Assembly: GCF_001274725.1 (NCBI RefSeq) | Contig: NZ_LGUF01000007.1 | Span: forward strand, 2,899,710-2,963,709 | Source: Sporosarcina globispora | GTDB lineage: Bacteria > Bacillota > Bacilli > Bacillales > Cytobacillaceae | Length of the DNA stretch: 64,000 bases | Direction: 5' to 3' | Shown: piece after piece, positions 1 through 9,175 of the stretch | Layout of the letters: each line of letters starts with the position of its first letter | Position numbering within the stretch: the first letter of the stretch is position 1 | Program-made: the position numbers and the translations under genes | Notes under the pieces: model-generated | Told to the model about the DNA's origin: nothing | Databases searched by the model: none | Seen by the model: only the letters and a program-made list of their open reading frames with translations

Positions 1-1
1 T

Positions 2-1036
2 GGTTCTGGAGGCAACCAGACTACATTAAAGGGAGTCCAGAAAGATTTAAACTCCATTTTAACGAACTTTTCACCTGTTTCGAAGGAAAGAAATAAAATA
101 GATTCAAAAATACGGGAAGAAATCGACATATTGATTGCAACTGACTGTATTTCAGAAGGTCAGAATCTGCAAGACTGTGATTATCTAATCAATTATGATA
201 TTCACTGGAATCCAGTCCGAATCATCCAACGGTTTGGTCGAATCGACCGCTTAGGCTCTAAGAACGATGTAATTCAGCTTGTGAACTTCTGGCCTAACAT
301 GGATCTAGATGAGTACATCAATTTAGAAGCCCGTGTTAGTGGCAGAATGGTCCTCCTTGATATTTCAGCAACAGGTGAAGAGAACGTAATTGAATATGAC
401 GAAAAGAAGCAAATGAACGATTTGGAATATCGTAAAAAGCAATTGAAGCAGCTACAAGAAGAGGTTGTTGATTTAGAGGACATCTCTGGAGGAATCTCAA
501 TTACGGATTTAACGTTAACCGACTTTAAAATGGATTTACTTGATTATATGGATGCCAATAAGAAGAAAATTGAGACTGCTCCCTTGGGATTACATGCTGT
601 TACATCGCTTCAGTTGGCTCCGTCTTCTGATATTGAGTCAGGGGTAATATTCTGCATCAAACAACGAAATGCAGCAGCACAAGTAAAAGAAACAAGCGCC
701 CTGTATCCATATTACCTTGTGTACATGAATATGGATGGAAAGGTGTTACTAGGACATTTAAAAACAAAGCAGATACTGGATCTCTTCCGTAAAGTTGCTA
801 ATGGTCAAGCAGACGTTTTTAATGAGTTAATTCATCAGTTCAATCATGAAACAGAGGATATGAAGGACATGTCTTCTTACAAGTATCTATTGGACATGGT
901 AGTGGAATTTGTGCTCTGTATTGTTGAAGAGCAAGGAATGGAATCGTTGTTCAACCTTGGAAATTCTAGTCTTTTACATGATACAGCTACAACCTCTGAT
1001 GACTTTGAATTGATATCATTTTTAGTGATAAAGTAG
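2..1036 (+). CDS. SNF2-type helicase, C-terminal part (5' end outside window)
   Basis: The frame is open from base 2, so the gene starts upstream of the window and only its C-terminal part is present. Just inside lies a superfamily 2 helicase C-terminal domain: an ATDCISEGQNLQ segment (motif V-like) and QRFGRIDRLGS (motif VI, QxxGRxxR). This is the SNF2/RapA type rather than the DEAD-box type. After it come a charged helical stretch (KKQLKQLQEEV) and about 200 residues of unassigned sequence. It is followed after 8 bases by a DUF4391 gene and then by type III mod and res, so it is probably the first or an early gene of that operon. In this family the helicase probably translocates on DNA and assists restriction; that role is inferred from context. 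The domain call is firm, the function is not. Confidence 0.85.
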   Translation, partial: GSGGNQTTLKGVQKDLNSILTNFSPVSKERNKIDSKIREEIDILIATDCISEGQNLQDCDYLINYDIHWNPVRIIQRFGRIDRLGSKNDVIQLVNFWPNMDLDEYINLEARVSGRMVLLDISATGEENVIEYDEKKQMNDLEYRKKQLKQLQEEVVDLEDISGGISITDLTLTDFKMDLLDYMDANKKKIETAPLGLHAVTSLQLAPSSDIESGVIFCIKQRNAAAQVKETSALYPYYLVYMNMDGKVLLGHLKTKQILDLFRKVANGQADVFNELIHQFNHETEDMKDMSSYKYLLDMVVEFVLCIVEEQGMESLFNLGNSSLLHDTATTSDDFELISFLVIK

Positions 1037-1044
1037 GTGATGGA

Positions 1045-1809
1045 ATGAGGGAATGGTTGATTAATCGATTGGAGATTCCTCCCCGTACTGTATTAAATCG
1101 TAAGATACCTAAGAAAGCCTTTTTTACACAAGCCGATCTTTCCACATCTGAAAAAGAAATGTTCACTGCCCAGGTAGAAGGGACTTATTTGTTAAGTGTT
1201 ATGAATCAACAGAGTACGAATATCCCAATCTACCAGGATGAAGAGTTCCATTATGCAGAAGTGGTTTGGATATATGTCGAGCTTAGACTGACCAAAAATA
1301 TAAACAGGATTATTGGTGCTGTTCATAAGTCTATTCCTAATCCTGTCGTACTAATAATTGGTTCTTCAGAGTGTCGGGTTCTTTTGAGCACCAGTCACAA
1401 AAGGCTTAATAAAAATGACAAGACCAGAGTAGTTGCCGAACAACCAACTATTACTGACTGGTTTAAGCCGATGGAAGCAGATACTGCATATTCTAAATTA
1501 CTGAACGCATTGGTCGTTTCAAATTTATCTTTTGAAAGCCTACATAGCATTTATGATGATATTTATCAATGGATAAGATGTGAAGAAATGATTCAGTTAG
1601 TAGGTGCAATACCTACCAGTTCAGACAAGCGAGAAGAAGCGATCAACATATTAAATAATGTACAGAAATATCGCAAAGAAGTAGAACAGTTGCAGCAGGA
1701 TCAAAAAGGACAACTTGATTTTGGTGCAAAGATGGATTTGCACATGAAGATGAAGATAAAAGAACAGGAAATCAATAGTCAATTACAGCAAATAAAGGAG
1801 TTGTGTTAA
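1045..1809 (+). CDS. DUF4391 domain protein of extended type III R-M operon
   Basis: The 254-residue protein resembles DUF4391, a family of unknown function repeatedly found between a helicase and type III restriction genes. It opens with REWLINRLEIPPRT and continues with a mixed alpha/beta region. The last ~50 residues (QKYRKEVEQLQQDQKG onward) look like a coiled coil. It begins 8 bases after the helicase stop and ends directly against the TTG start of mod, so translation is probably coupled. No catalytic motif is evident. An adaptor or structural role linking helicase and modification subunits is inference only. The family assignment is from memory of sequence appearance. Confidence 0.7.
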   Translation: MREWLINRLEIPPRTVLNRKIPKKAFFTQADLSTSEKEMFTAQVEGTYLLSVMNQQSTNIPIYQDEEFHYAEVVWIYVELRLTKNINRIIGAVHKSIPNPVVLIIGSSECRVLLSTSHKRLNKNDKTRVVAEQPTITDWFKPMEADTAYSKLLNALVVSNLSFESLHSIYDDIYQWIRCEEMIQLVGAIPTSSDKREEAINILNNVQKYRKEVEQLQQDQKGQLDFGAKMDLHMKMKIKEQEINSQLQQIKELC

Positions 1810-3663
1810 TTGCAGAAGTTAGAAGGAAGAATATTTAATGTTGTACAAGATAATATTGAAAAGTTAAAGAAATTATTTCCTGAAGTATTTACTGAGAACA
1901 AAGTTGATCTTGATAAATTACGCCTTGCACTTGGTGAGAACGTAGAAAAAGAAAAGGAAAGGTACGAGTTTACGTGGAATGGTAAAACAGAAGCCATTCA
2001 ACTTGCTCAAAAGCAAACTACAGGAACGTTACGGCCTGCTAGAGACAAAAGTTCAAGCTGGGATATCTCAAAGAACCTGTATATCGAGGGTGATAACCTA
2101 GAAGTTATTCGAATTCTACAGAATTCATATAGAAATAAAATTAAATTAATTTATATTGACCCCCCGTACAACACAGGAAATGATTTCATTTACAATGATG
2201 ATTTTAGAGATAATATGAAAAATTATAGAGAAATTATTGAGGAAGGTAGTAAGTCTAACCCAGAAACTAATGGGCGCTTTCATACAGATTGGTTAAATAT
2301 GATTTATCCCAGATTGAAGATAGCAAGGAACCTTTTAAAGGATGATGGCTTCATATTCATTAGTATTGATGATACTGAAGTCACAAATCTAAAAAAAGTA
2401 TGTGATGAAATCTTTGGAGAGGAGAATTTCTTAGCTAATATCATATGGCAGAAAAAAACATCGCCTGATGCTAGAACTACTTTTAGTACAGCACATGATT
2501 ATATTTTGGTATATTCCAAAAACATAGAATATGCGAAAGATAACATAAATGCATTGCCTTTTGATGAAGAAAGACAGAAAAGTTATTCTAACCCAGATAA
2601 TGATCCGAGAGGTGAATGGGCATCAGTAGATCTCACTGGTCAAGTTGGGAGGGCTCCAAAGTCACAATTCTATACGATTAAAAGTCCGTCTGGAAAGCTC
2701 TTTCCCCCACCTGAAGGAAGGTGTTGGGCTTTAGCCGAGAAGACATTTTATGATTTAGTAAAAGACAATAGGATTTGGTTTGGTAAGGAAGGGACTTCCC
2801 GTCCAAGATTAAAAAAATTCTTATCAGAAGCTGAAGGTACTCGTCCGTGGACCTGGTGGGATAACAAATCCTCAGGTCATAATCAAGAGGGGAATAAAGA
2901 GTTAAAAAAGCTCTTCAATGATGATTTATTATTTGATAATCCTAAACCAACAAAGTTATTAAAGAAAATATTACAGATAACGACCAATCCGAATGAAGAA
3001 GAATACATTTTAGATTTCTTTGGAGGATCTAGTAGTACAGCTGATGCGATAATGCAATTGAATTCGGAAGATGGGGGGAATAGGAGATTTATTATCATCC
3101 AACTTCCTGAAAGCTTAATGGAGAAAGGAAATGATTTCAAGGCAGCATCTGTTGGTTTGAAACGTGGATATAAAACTATCAGTGAAATTGGAATGGAACG
3201 AATAAGACTGGCAGGTAAGAAAATAATTAACGAAAAAGAAGGTAATGTAGCGACTAATCTGGATTTTGGTTTTAAAGTATTTAGGTTAGACGATACTAAC
3301 CTGAAACTTTGGGATGAAGAGAGCTACAATCTAGAAAAAAACTTATTGGATTTAGTCGAACCTTTAAAAGAGGGGCGTTCTCAAGAAGATGTTGTATATG
3401 AGATATTACTTAAATATGGTATTGATTTAACAGTCCCAATTGAAGAAAAGATTATTGCTGAGAAGACTGTTTTTTCTGTTGGTATGGGATACCTTCTTAT
3501 ATGTCTAGAACGTGACTTAACGTTAAAACACATAAAAGAAATGGCAAAACAACAACCTGCACGTATTGTATTTTATGATGAAGGATTTAAAGATGATACG
3601 GTTCGTACAAATGCACAGCAAATCCTTAAGCGATATGGTGTAGAAGATATTCGAGTGATATAA
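1810..3663 (+). CDS. Type III R-M DNA methyltransferase subunit (Mod)
   Basis: This is a 617-residue N6-adenine (or N4-cytosine) methyltransferase. The catalytic motif DPPY lies at residues 117-120 (context YIDPPYNTG). The AdoMet-binding motif FFGGSS lies at 403-408, C-terminal to the catalytic motif, which is the beta-class order typical of type III Mod and related enzymes. The region between the motifs should contain target recognition. The start is TTG at 1810 with AAGGAG at 1796-1801, immediately after the DUF4391 stop. Mod normally forms a complex with Res and gives the recognition specificity for both methylation and restriction. Length and neighbours match type III systems. The recognition sequence cannot be read from the protein. 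Confidence 0.93.
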   Translation: MQKLEGRIFNVVQDNIEKLKKLFPEVFTENKVDLDKLRLALGENVEKEKERYEFTWNGKTEAIQLAQKQTTGTLRPARDKSSSWDISKNLYIEGDNLEVIRILQNSYRNKIKLIYIDPPYNTGNDFIYNDDFRDNMKNYREIIEEGSKSNPETNGRFHTDWLNMIYPRLKIARNLLKDDGFIFISIDDTEVTNLKKVCDEIFGEENFLANIIWQKKTSPDARTTFSTAHDYILVYSKNIEYAKDNINALPFDEERQKSYSNPDNDPRGEWASVDLTGQVGRAPKSQFYTIKSPSGKLFPPPEGRCWALAEKTFYDLVKDNRIWFGKEGTSRPRLKKFLSEAEGTRPWTWWDNKSSGHNQEGNKELKKLFNDDLLFDNPKPTKLLKKILQITTNPNEEEYILDFFGGSSSTADAIMQLNSEDGGNRRFIIIQLPESLMEKGNDFKAASVGLKRGYKTISEIGMERIRLAGKKIINEKEGNVATNLDFGFKVFRLDDTNLKLWDEESYNLEKNLLDLVEPLKEGRSQEDVVYEILLKYGIDLTVPIEEKIIAEKTVFSVGMGYLLICLERDLTLKHIKEMAKQQPARIVFYDEGFKDDTVRTNAQQILKRYGVEDIRVI

Positions 3664-3676
3664 AAGGAGTGGTAAC

Positions 3677-6664
3677 ATGAAGATAAAATTCGATGAACAA
3701 CAATATCAACTTGATGCCATTAAATCTATCACTGATATCTTTGAAGGCCAAACAGTAAAAGTATCTAACTTTACCGTAAGTATGGGTGATATTGTTGGAC
3801 AAGAAATAACAGAGCTTGGGATTGGAAACAAGCTGGAATTATCGGAATCAGAAGTCCTTGAAAATGTGCAAAAGGTACAGATTAGAAATCACCTTAAAAA
3901 GAGTATGAGTATTCAAGACTGGAACTTTACAGTCGAGATGGAAACTGGTACTGGGAAAACATATGTTTATACCCGAAGTATATTTGAATTGAATAAAAAG
4001 TATGGTTTTTCCAAATTCATTATTGTTGTGCCTAGTGTGGCTATTCGTGAAGGGGTATACAAATCGTTTCAAATGACTGAAGAGCATTTTGCAAACGAGT
4101 ATCCTGGGCAACATTGTCACTATTTTAAATATGATTCTTCAAAACTGGAACAGGTTCGTGAATATTCAACAAGCACCAATATTGAAGTAATGATTATTAA
4201 TATTGATGCCTTTAAGAAAAGCTTTGATGATCCAGAAAAGGAAAACAAGGCTAACCTTATTCACCGTGAAAGAGACACAATGAACGGGAAAAAGCCTATT
4301 CAATTTATTCAAGAAACAAACCCTATCGTTATTATTGATGAGCCGCAAAGTGTTGATAACACGGATAAAGCAAAGGAAGCTCTTGCTTCATTAAATCCAC
4401 TTTGTAAATTGCGGTATTCTGCTACCCATAGGGACACATACAATCTAATGTACAAGCTAGACCCCGTTGATGCTTATGAGAAGAAGCTTGTTAAGAAAAT
4501 TGAAGTACTATCGGTCAATTCAGATGACGATTTTAACGATCCATATATTAAGCTTCTCAATGTCTCTAATAAAAATGGATATAAGGCCACTGTTGAAATA
4601 GATGAGAAAAAGAAAAATGGTACTGTCACTAGAGTGAAAAAAGAAATAAATCCTAACAATAAAAACAATTTATATTTATTATCTGGTGAGCGGGAACTAT
4701 ACCGTGGTTATATTGTAGAAGGTATCGACTGTTATCCTGGAAACGAAATGGTTGAATTCGAAAATGGCAAGGTATTGAAACTGGGAGAATCGATTGGTGG
4801 TATCGATGATGACTTACTAAAGAGATATCAAATAAGAGAAGCGATCCGCACTCATTTAGATAAGGAAAAAAGGCTTGTCCACCAAGGAATCAAAGTACTT
4901 ACCCTTTTCTTTATAGACAAAGTAGAAAACTATAGAGTTTATCCAAAAGGACAACCTTGGCAAAAAGGAAAATATGCAAAGATTTTTGAAGAAGAGTATA
5001 CTTCCCTTATTAAGCAACCTAAATATCGATCGCTCTTTGAAGAAGACCAGTATATTTCGAATCAAAGTGCAGAAGAGGTTCATGACGGATACTTTTCACA
5101 GGATAAGAGCGGAAACTATAAGAACAGTAAAGTTGCGAAAGATGGCAGCCTACGGTCGAATAAAGATGATGAATCAGCATTTGAACTTATCATGAAAGAA
5201 AAAGAAAAGCTACTAAGCTTTGAGACGCCGTTGCGATTTATCTTTTCCCACTCTGCCCTTAAAGAAGGATGGGATAACCCAAACGTCTTCCAAATATGCA
5301 CTTTAGTTGAAACCAAGGACCCTTTCACTAAGCGGCAAAAAATTGGCCGTGGATTGCGCTTATCTGTAAATCAAGATGGACAAAGACAGTATGATGAAAA
5401 TATCAATGTCCTCACAGTAATCGCAAATGAATCGTACCAACAATTTGCTGAGTCACTTCAGAAGGAAATGGAAGATGAGACAGGTGTTAAGTTTGGATAC
5501 CTTGAAGAACAATCCTTCTCTACAATTACACTGAAAGACGAGGTCACTGGAGAGTCCAAGGAAATAGGCTATGACTATTCTGCCAAAGTGTATTTCTTCC
5601 TTGTTAAAGAGAAATTCCTTGATAAAAAAGGAAGGGTTGAAAACAAGCTGAAGGAAGCAATTGCAGCTGAATCTTTCGATGTTCCAGATGAATTTAAGGA
5701 AATAAAGCAGGATATTAAAAGGGTCATAAGAAATTCCATTAAGAAGCTGCCGATCTTCAATAAGAAATACGAAGTGGATATTAAGCTTAATAAAGAAGTT
5801 CTCCTAAGCGACGAGTTTAATCAACTATGGAACCTGATAAAATACAAGACTACTTATTCGGTAGATTTGGACTCCGATACACTTACGAGCCGATGTATAG
5901 GAGAAATACAAAAGCTGGATGCATTTAAGGCTAGGAGAATTAAACGAGAAAATGCCCTATTGAAAGTGGACCAATCAGGTGTGTCTGGAGAAGGGCAGAC
6001 AATGCGTGTATATGAAGCGCTGGAAGAGAAACGACGTCTGCCAGACATTCTGCGTTATTTACAGGAACAGACCAACCTTAAAAGACGTACACTTGTTGAT
6101 ATATTAATTGGCTCCAAACGATTGAAAGACTTTGAGAAGAATCCACAAGCATTCATGGAAGCTGTTATGAAAATCATTAACAGAGAAAAGAAGAAGTTAA
6201 TTGTGGATGGCATTAAATATGAGCGAATAGGTGACCATGCGTTTTATCTGCAATCATTATTCGAGCATCAAGAGCTTGTAGGTTATATGAAGGCTAATGC
6301 TGTTGAAGTGTCAAATGATAAATCAGTCTATAACTATATCCGCTATGATTCCAGTGTAGAGCGAGCATTTGCAGAAAAGCTTAACAATGATGAAGACGTT
6401 AAGTTATTTGTTAAGCTCCCTTCATCATTCGTAATAGATACACCACTTGGGAATTATAACCCTGACTGGGCAGTATTGGTTGAAAAAGAGAGAGTGGAAA
6501 CCCTATTCTTCGTTGTTGAAACAAAGGGTAGCACTGACCAGGAGGATCTTCGATTGAAAGAAGATGGAAAAATCACATGTGGTCGGAAGCACTTTGCTGC
6601 ACTGGAGAACGGTGTAACATACAAGCTCGCTAACAGTTATGAAAAGTTTAAAACAGGAATATAG
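3677..6664 (+). CDS. Type III R-M endonuclease/helicase subunit (Res)
   Basis: This 995-residue restriction subunit has an N-terminal superfamily 2 ATPase and a C-terminal nuclease. Walker A is GTGKT at residues 91-95 and the DEAD-like motif II is DEPQ at 221-224 (often DEPH in this family). A motif VI-like segment reads KRQKIGRGLRLS. The nuclease is a PD-(D/E)XK fold with PD at 929-930 (context YNPDWAV) and ETK at 948-950, so it appears catalytically intact. The start is ATG with AAAGGAG at 3662-3668, 13 bases after mod. Type III Res proteins hydrolyse ATP, move along DNA and cleave near one of two head-to-head unmethylated sites, always together with Mod. Length is normal for the family. 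Confidence 0.93.
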   Translation: MKIKFDEQQYQLDAIKSITDIFEGQTVKVSNFTVSMGDIVGQEITELGIGNKLELSESEVLENVQKVQIRNHLKKSMSIQDWNFTVEMETGTGKTYVYTRSIFELNKKYGFSKFIIVVPSVAIREGVYKSFQMTEEHFANEYPGQHCHYFKYDSSKLEQVREYSTSTNIEVMIINIDAFKKSFDDPEKENKANLIHRERDTMNGKKPIQFIQETNPIVIIDEPQSVDNTDKAKEALASLNPLCKLRYSATHRDTYNLMYKLDPVDAYEKKLVKKIEVLSVNSDDDFNDPYIKLLNVSNKNGYKATVEIDEKKKNGTVTRVKKEINPNNKNNLYLLSGERELYRGYIVEGIDCYPGNEMVEFENGKVLKLGESIGGIDDDLLKRYQIREAIRTHLDKEKRLVHQGIKVLTLFFIDKVENYRVYPKGQPWQKGKYAKIFEEEYTSLIKQPKYRSLFEEDQYISNQSAEEVHDGYFSQDKSGNYKNSKVAKDGSLRSNKDDESAFELIMKEKEKLLSFETPLRFIFSHSALKEGWDNPNVFQICTLVETKDPFTKRQKIGRGLRLSVNQDGQRQYDENINVLTVIANESYQQFAESLQKEMEDETGVKFGYLEEQSFSTITLKDEVTGESKEIGYDYSAKVYFFLVKEKFLDKKGRVENKLKEAIAAESFDVPDEFKEIKQDIKRVIRNSIKKLPIFNKKYEVDIKLNKEVLLSDEFNQLWNLIKYKTTYSVDLDSDTLTSRCIGEIQKLDAFKARRIKRENALLKVDQSGVSGEGQTMRVYEALEEKRRLPDILRYLQEQTNLKRRTLVDILIGSKRLKDFEKNPQAFMEAVMKIINREKKKLIVDGIKYERIGDHAFYLQSLFEHQELVGYMKANAVEVSNDKSVYNYIRYDSSVERAFAEKLNNDEDVKLFVKLPSSFVIDTPLGNYNPDWAVLVEKERVETLFFVVETKGSTDQEDLRLKEDGKITCGRKHFAALENGVTYKLANSYEKFKTGI

Positions 6665-6773
6665 ACATACGTTTCCCCCTTGCATTTTTGGTACCTAATG
6701 GTTCAACTCAAAATAACAGACAGAATAAGCCCGAACATTCTGTTTGTAATTTGAAAAGAAGGTGCAGGATAAT

Positions 6774-7106
6774 ATGAAGACAAATTTATGTCACGGTTTC
6801 ATGTACGAAACGGAAGAAGAACTACAAGATCTAGTTGGTATTGAGGAATATCTGGATATGAAGTTCAACAAAGGGAATGGCGACTGGAAACCAGATTTGG
6901 ATGATGACAGTGATACGTACGAGTTTCATTCATCATTAGCCATGGATGTCTATTGTAAGCGTAAAGCTGAAGGCCAAACACAGCGGGATCTTGCTAAGAA
7001 ATTGGGCATTAGCCTGGACACTTTGTCTAAGATTGAGAAAGGGCATGAAAAACTACCCAATAAAGTTAAAACGATAATTGACGATTACTTATATGAAGAA
7101 TGGTAA
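6774..7106 (+). CDS. XRE-family HTH regulator following the type III R-M operon
   Basis: The ~110-residue protein has an acidic N-terminal half (WKPDLDDDSDT) and a C-terminal helix-turn-helix of the XRE/Cro type (QTQRDLAKKLGISLDTLSK then IEKGHEKLPNK). ATG at 6774 is chosen because AGAAGG lies about 11 bases upstream; an in-frame GTG at 6762 overlaps that ribosome binding site. It lies 109 bases after res and is followed by a good terminator, so it may be the last gene of the restriction cluster or have its own promoter. A role as controller protein for the R-M operon, or as the antitoxin-like partner of something lost, is inference. The acidic extension is longer than in minimal C proteins. 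Confidence 0.8.
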   Translation: MKTNLCHGFMYETEEELQDLVGIEEYLDMKFNKGNGDWKPDLDDDSDTYEFHSSLAMDVYCKRKAEGQTQRDLAKKLGISLDTLSKIEKGHEKLPNKVKTIIDDYLYEEW

Positions 7107-7125
7107 TTGTATTTATTATGCATAC

Positions 7126-7168
7126 AAGAGGAGCAGCCTAGATGAAATATTTAGTGCTGCTCTTTTTA
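7126..7168 (+). terminator. Rho-independent terminator after XRE gene
   Basis: A 12-bp stem (7126-7137 with 7155-7166, two G-U pairs) encloses a 17-base loop, and the 3' arm runs into a T-tract (CTTTTTACT). It closes the type III R-M/XRE block. Confidence 0.8.
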
Positions 7169-7274
7169 CTTGTTAAGGTTTATAGCAAGATTAAGAAAAT
7201 GTTCATGGAATATAAAGGGAATACTTAATTTCTAGTAGAATGTAAGACCTATAACCTATATACGGAGTGGTTGT

Positions 7275-7958
7275 ATGGATAAAATAATTCATTTACATTA
7301 CAACTTTTATACTAATATTAAAAATAATCTTGAAGTAAAAGATATCCTTGAGCGGAAAAAGATAACCGTATTGGATGGATTCAATAAGAATCTTGAGCTT
7401 GTACACAGATACTATCAAAAGGTCTATTCAACAGAAGCAAAAAGAGTTGTTCTGTGTGGTATTAATCCAGGGAAAAATGGGGCTGGTAAGACAGGCATAC
7501 CATTTCTTGATTTTAGGGCTGTTTCTCATTTACTTTCTGATATAGGACAAGATGATAGAGAACAGAGTGCCCAATTTATTTTGTCCATCATTAATGAAAT
7601 TGGAAGTGAATCATTTTATAGAAATGTATATATGACGAATATATCATGGTTTGGCTTTACAAAAGACGGTAACAATTTAAATTATTATGATTTACCGTCA
7701 CCTTTACCAACTATTTTTACTAATTCATTTATTGAAGAAATGGATATTGTTCAACCAAAAGTAATTGTTCCATTAAGTAAAGAAGTTGAACAAACCTTAC
7801 AGCAAATGATAAAGAATGGGAGATTAAGATATCCATTAGCCGAACGCTTACCACATCCGTATTATTGTTCTATAGGTAAAAGAGCAACTAAGTACAAGCA
7901 AATCTATGTAAAGAAGATTACTAGGCTTATTAATGATCAGTGTAACATTTTAATATAA
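7275..7958 (+). CDS. SMUG-like uracil-DNA-glycosylase-superfamily protein
   Basis: The 227-residue protein carries GINPGKNGAGKTGIPF at about residues 62-77. This matches the catalytic motif of SMUG-type uracil-DNA glycosylases (GMNPG...TGVPF), with N64 at the catalytic asparagine position. A second motif, LPHPYY (H194-P195), sits where UDG-superfamily enzymes carry HPSP-like motifs. Such enzymes remove uracil or damaged bases from DNA. The length and GINPG variant suggest the SMUG2/DUF4918 branch. The gene has its own region after a terminator, with ACGGAG upstream of ATG 7275. Lying between a restriction system and an HNH nuclease, it may act on modified phage DNA rather than in housekeeping repair, but that is inference. 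Superfamily call is good; substrate is unknown. Confidence 0.75.
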   Translation: MDKIIHLHYNFYTNIKNNLEVKDILERKKITVLDGFNKNLELVHRYYQKVYSTEAKRVVLCGINPGKNGAGKTGIPFLDFRAVSHLLSDIGQDDREQSAQFILSIINEIGSESFYRNVYMTNISWFGFTKDGNNLNYYDLPSPLPTIFTNSFIEEMDIVQPKVIVPLSKEVEQTLQQMIKNGRLRYPLAERLPHPYYCSIGKRATKYKQIYVKKITRLINDQCNILI

Positions 7959-7992
7959 CACAGGTTTATATCACTATTTTGAAGGAGAGATG

Positions 7993-9144
7993 ATGGTGAA
8001 CGAAACGATACTAAAGAGGATTAGTCAAATAATCATCGAATATGCAAAGGTAGGTCAGGTAATAGAGTACAATCAAATAAGCAATAAACTAGGGGGTATA
8101 ATTTCCCCAATTCGTTTAAATGAACCATTAGGGGAAATATCCAATCGTTGTATACAGCATGGTTTTCCTCCCCTTTCAGCTATAGTAGTAAATCAAAAAA
8201 CTAAGCTTCCAGGGGATGGTTTTTTCACCTGGGTGGCAGCACAAATGGGTTATCCAAACTTACCTCATTCTGAATGGGAAGGATTTTATAAGAAACAAGA
8301 AGAGAAAGTTTTCGATTGCCACGATTGGGACACTTTTTTACAAAAAGGTTTTGCGAAGAAAACAAACAGTGGAAGTTCCAATTCTAATACTAGTAATCTT
8401 GAAGAAATCCTTAAAGCTAAGGATTATTTGAAAGGAAATCAAACGAAGTATTACATACTAACTGTAAAGGATTTTTTGGAAACGCAACAGCAAGGTCCCT
8501 TTCGATACCATGTATTAATACTGGAAAATGACAAGCTTATTAAACAAGGTACAGTTGAACACATTTCAAAAAAGCAATTGTTAACACCTGCTAAAATAAA
8601 AGGTATTCAATTATTGTTAGAACAATTTACACTAATCACCTCAATTGATGTTACAATGGTACACTTTAAACCAGACAGACAAGGAGAAGAGTTATGGGAG
8701 AAAGAAACTGTAAAAAGCTTAGACTCGATGTTTAAGGAAGAACGTCTCCGTATTCTCGGCTCAATAGTAAGACACGATATTGACGCTGAAAAATCACAAG
8801 AAGATTCTTATTATAGGGATGGCAAGATAATTCAGTATTACGGCACCAGATATGAACGCAATCCTGTAAACAGAGCAAGAGCAATTGAAATCCATGGTAC
8901 TTCATGTAAGGCTTGTGGATTTAACTTTGAAAAGGTTTATGGTGAGAGAGGAAAAGACTTCATTGAAATACATCATCTTAAACCATTGTTCACCTTAGGT
9001 AAAGAATCTGATATTGATCCAGAGATTGATTTGATTCCAGTTTGTTCAAATTGTCATCGAATGATACATAGAAAAAAAGATGAAGTATTAGAAATAGAAG
9101 AGTTAAAGGAATTTTTATCTAGGAGCTTAACAATAACTAAATAA
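7993..9144 (+). CDS. HNH endonuclease with N-terminal accessory domain
   Basis: About 383 residues. The C-terminal ~90 residues form a McrA-like HNH nuclease: a CKAC zinc knuckle, IEIHHLKPL with the catalytic histidines (H326-H327 from this start), then CSNCHRMIH. The N-terminal ~110 residues (GEISNRC, PPLSAIVVN, LPGDGFF) form a separate domain that I have seen attached to several defence nucleases but cannot name. A Ser/Asn-rich linker (NSGSSNSNTSN) follows it. Possible starts are ATG 7990, ATG 7993 and GTG 7996; 7993 is preferred because AAGGAG at 7982-7987 gives a 5-base spacing. HNH proteins of this type often cut modified DNA (type IV-like restriction). Specificity here is unknown. Confidence 0.85.
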   Translation: MVNETILKRISQIIIEYAKVGQVIEYNQISNKLGGIISPIRLNEPLGEISNRCIQHGFPPLSAIVVNQKTKLPGDGFFTWVAAQMGYPNLPHSEWEGFYKKQEEKVFDCHDWDTFLQKGFAKKTNSGSSNSNTSNLEEILKAKDYLKGNQTKYYILTVKDFLETQQQGPFRYHVLILENDKLIKQGTVEHISKKQLLTPAKIKGIQLLLEQFTLITSIDVTMVHFKPDRQGEELWEKETVKSLDSMFKEERLRILGSIVRHDIDAEKSQEDSYYRDGKIIQYYGTRYERNPVNRARAIEIHGTSCKACGFNFEKVYGERGKDFIEIHHLKPLFTLGKESDIDPEIDLIPVCSNCHRMIHRKKDEVLEIEELKEFLSRSLTITK

Positions 9145-9175
9145 TAAACAGGTAATGATTGAAGGATTGGTGGAA

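Noticed and set aside
6716..6752. Hairpin CAGAAT/ATTCTG after the type III res gene
   Set aside because: The 6-bp stem and interrupted T-tract are too weak to call a terminator.
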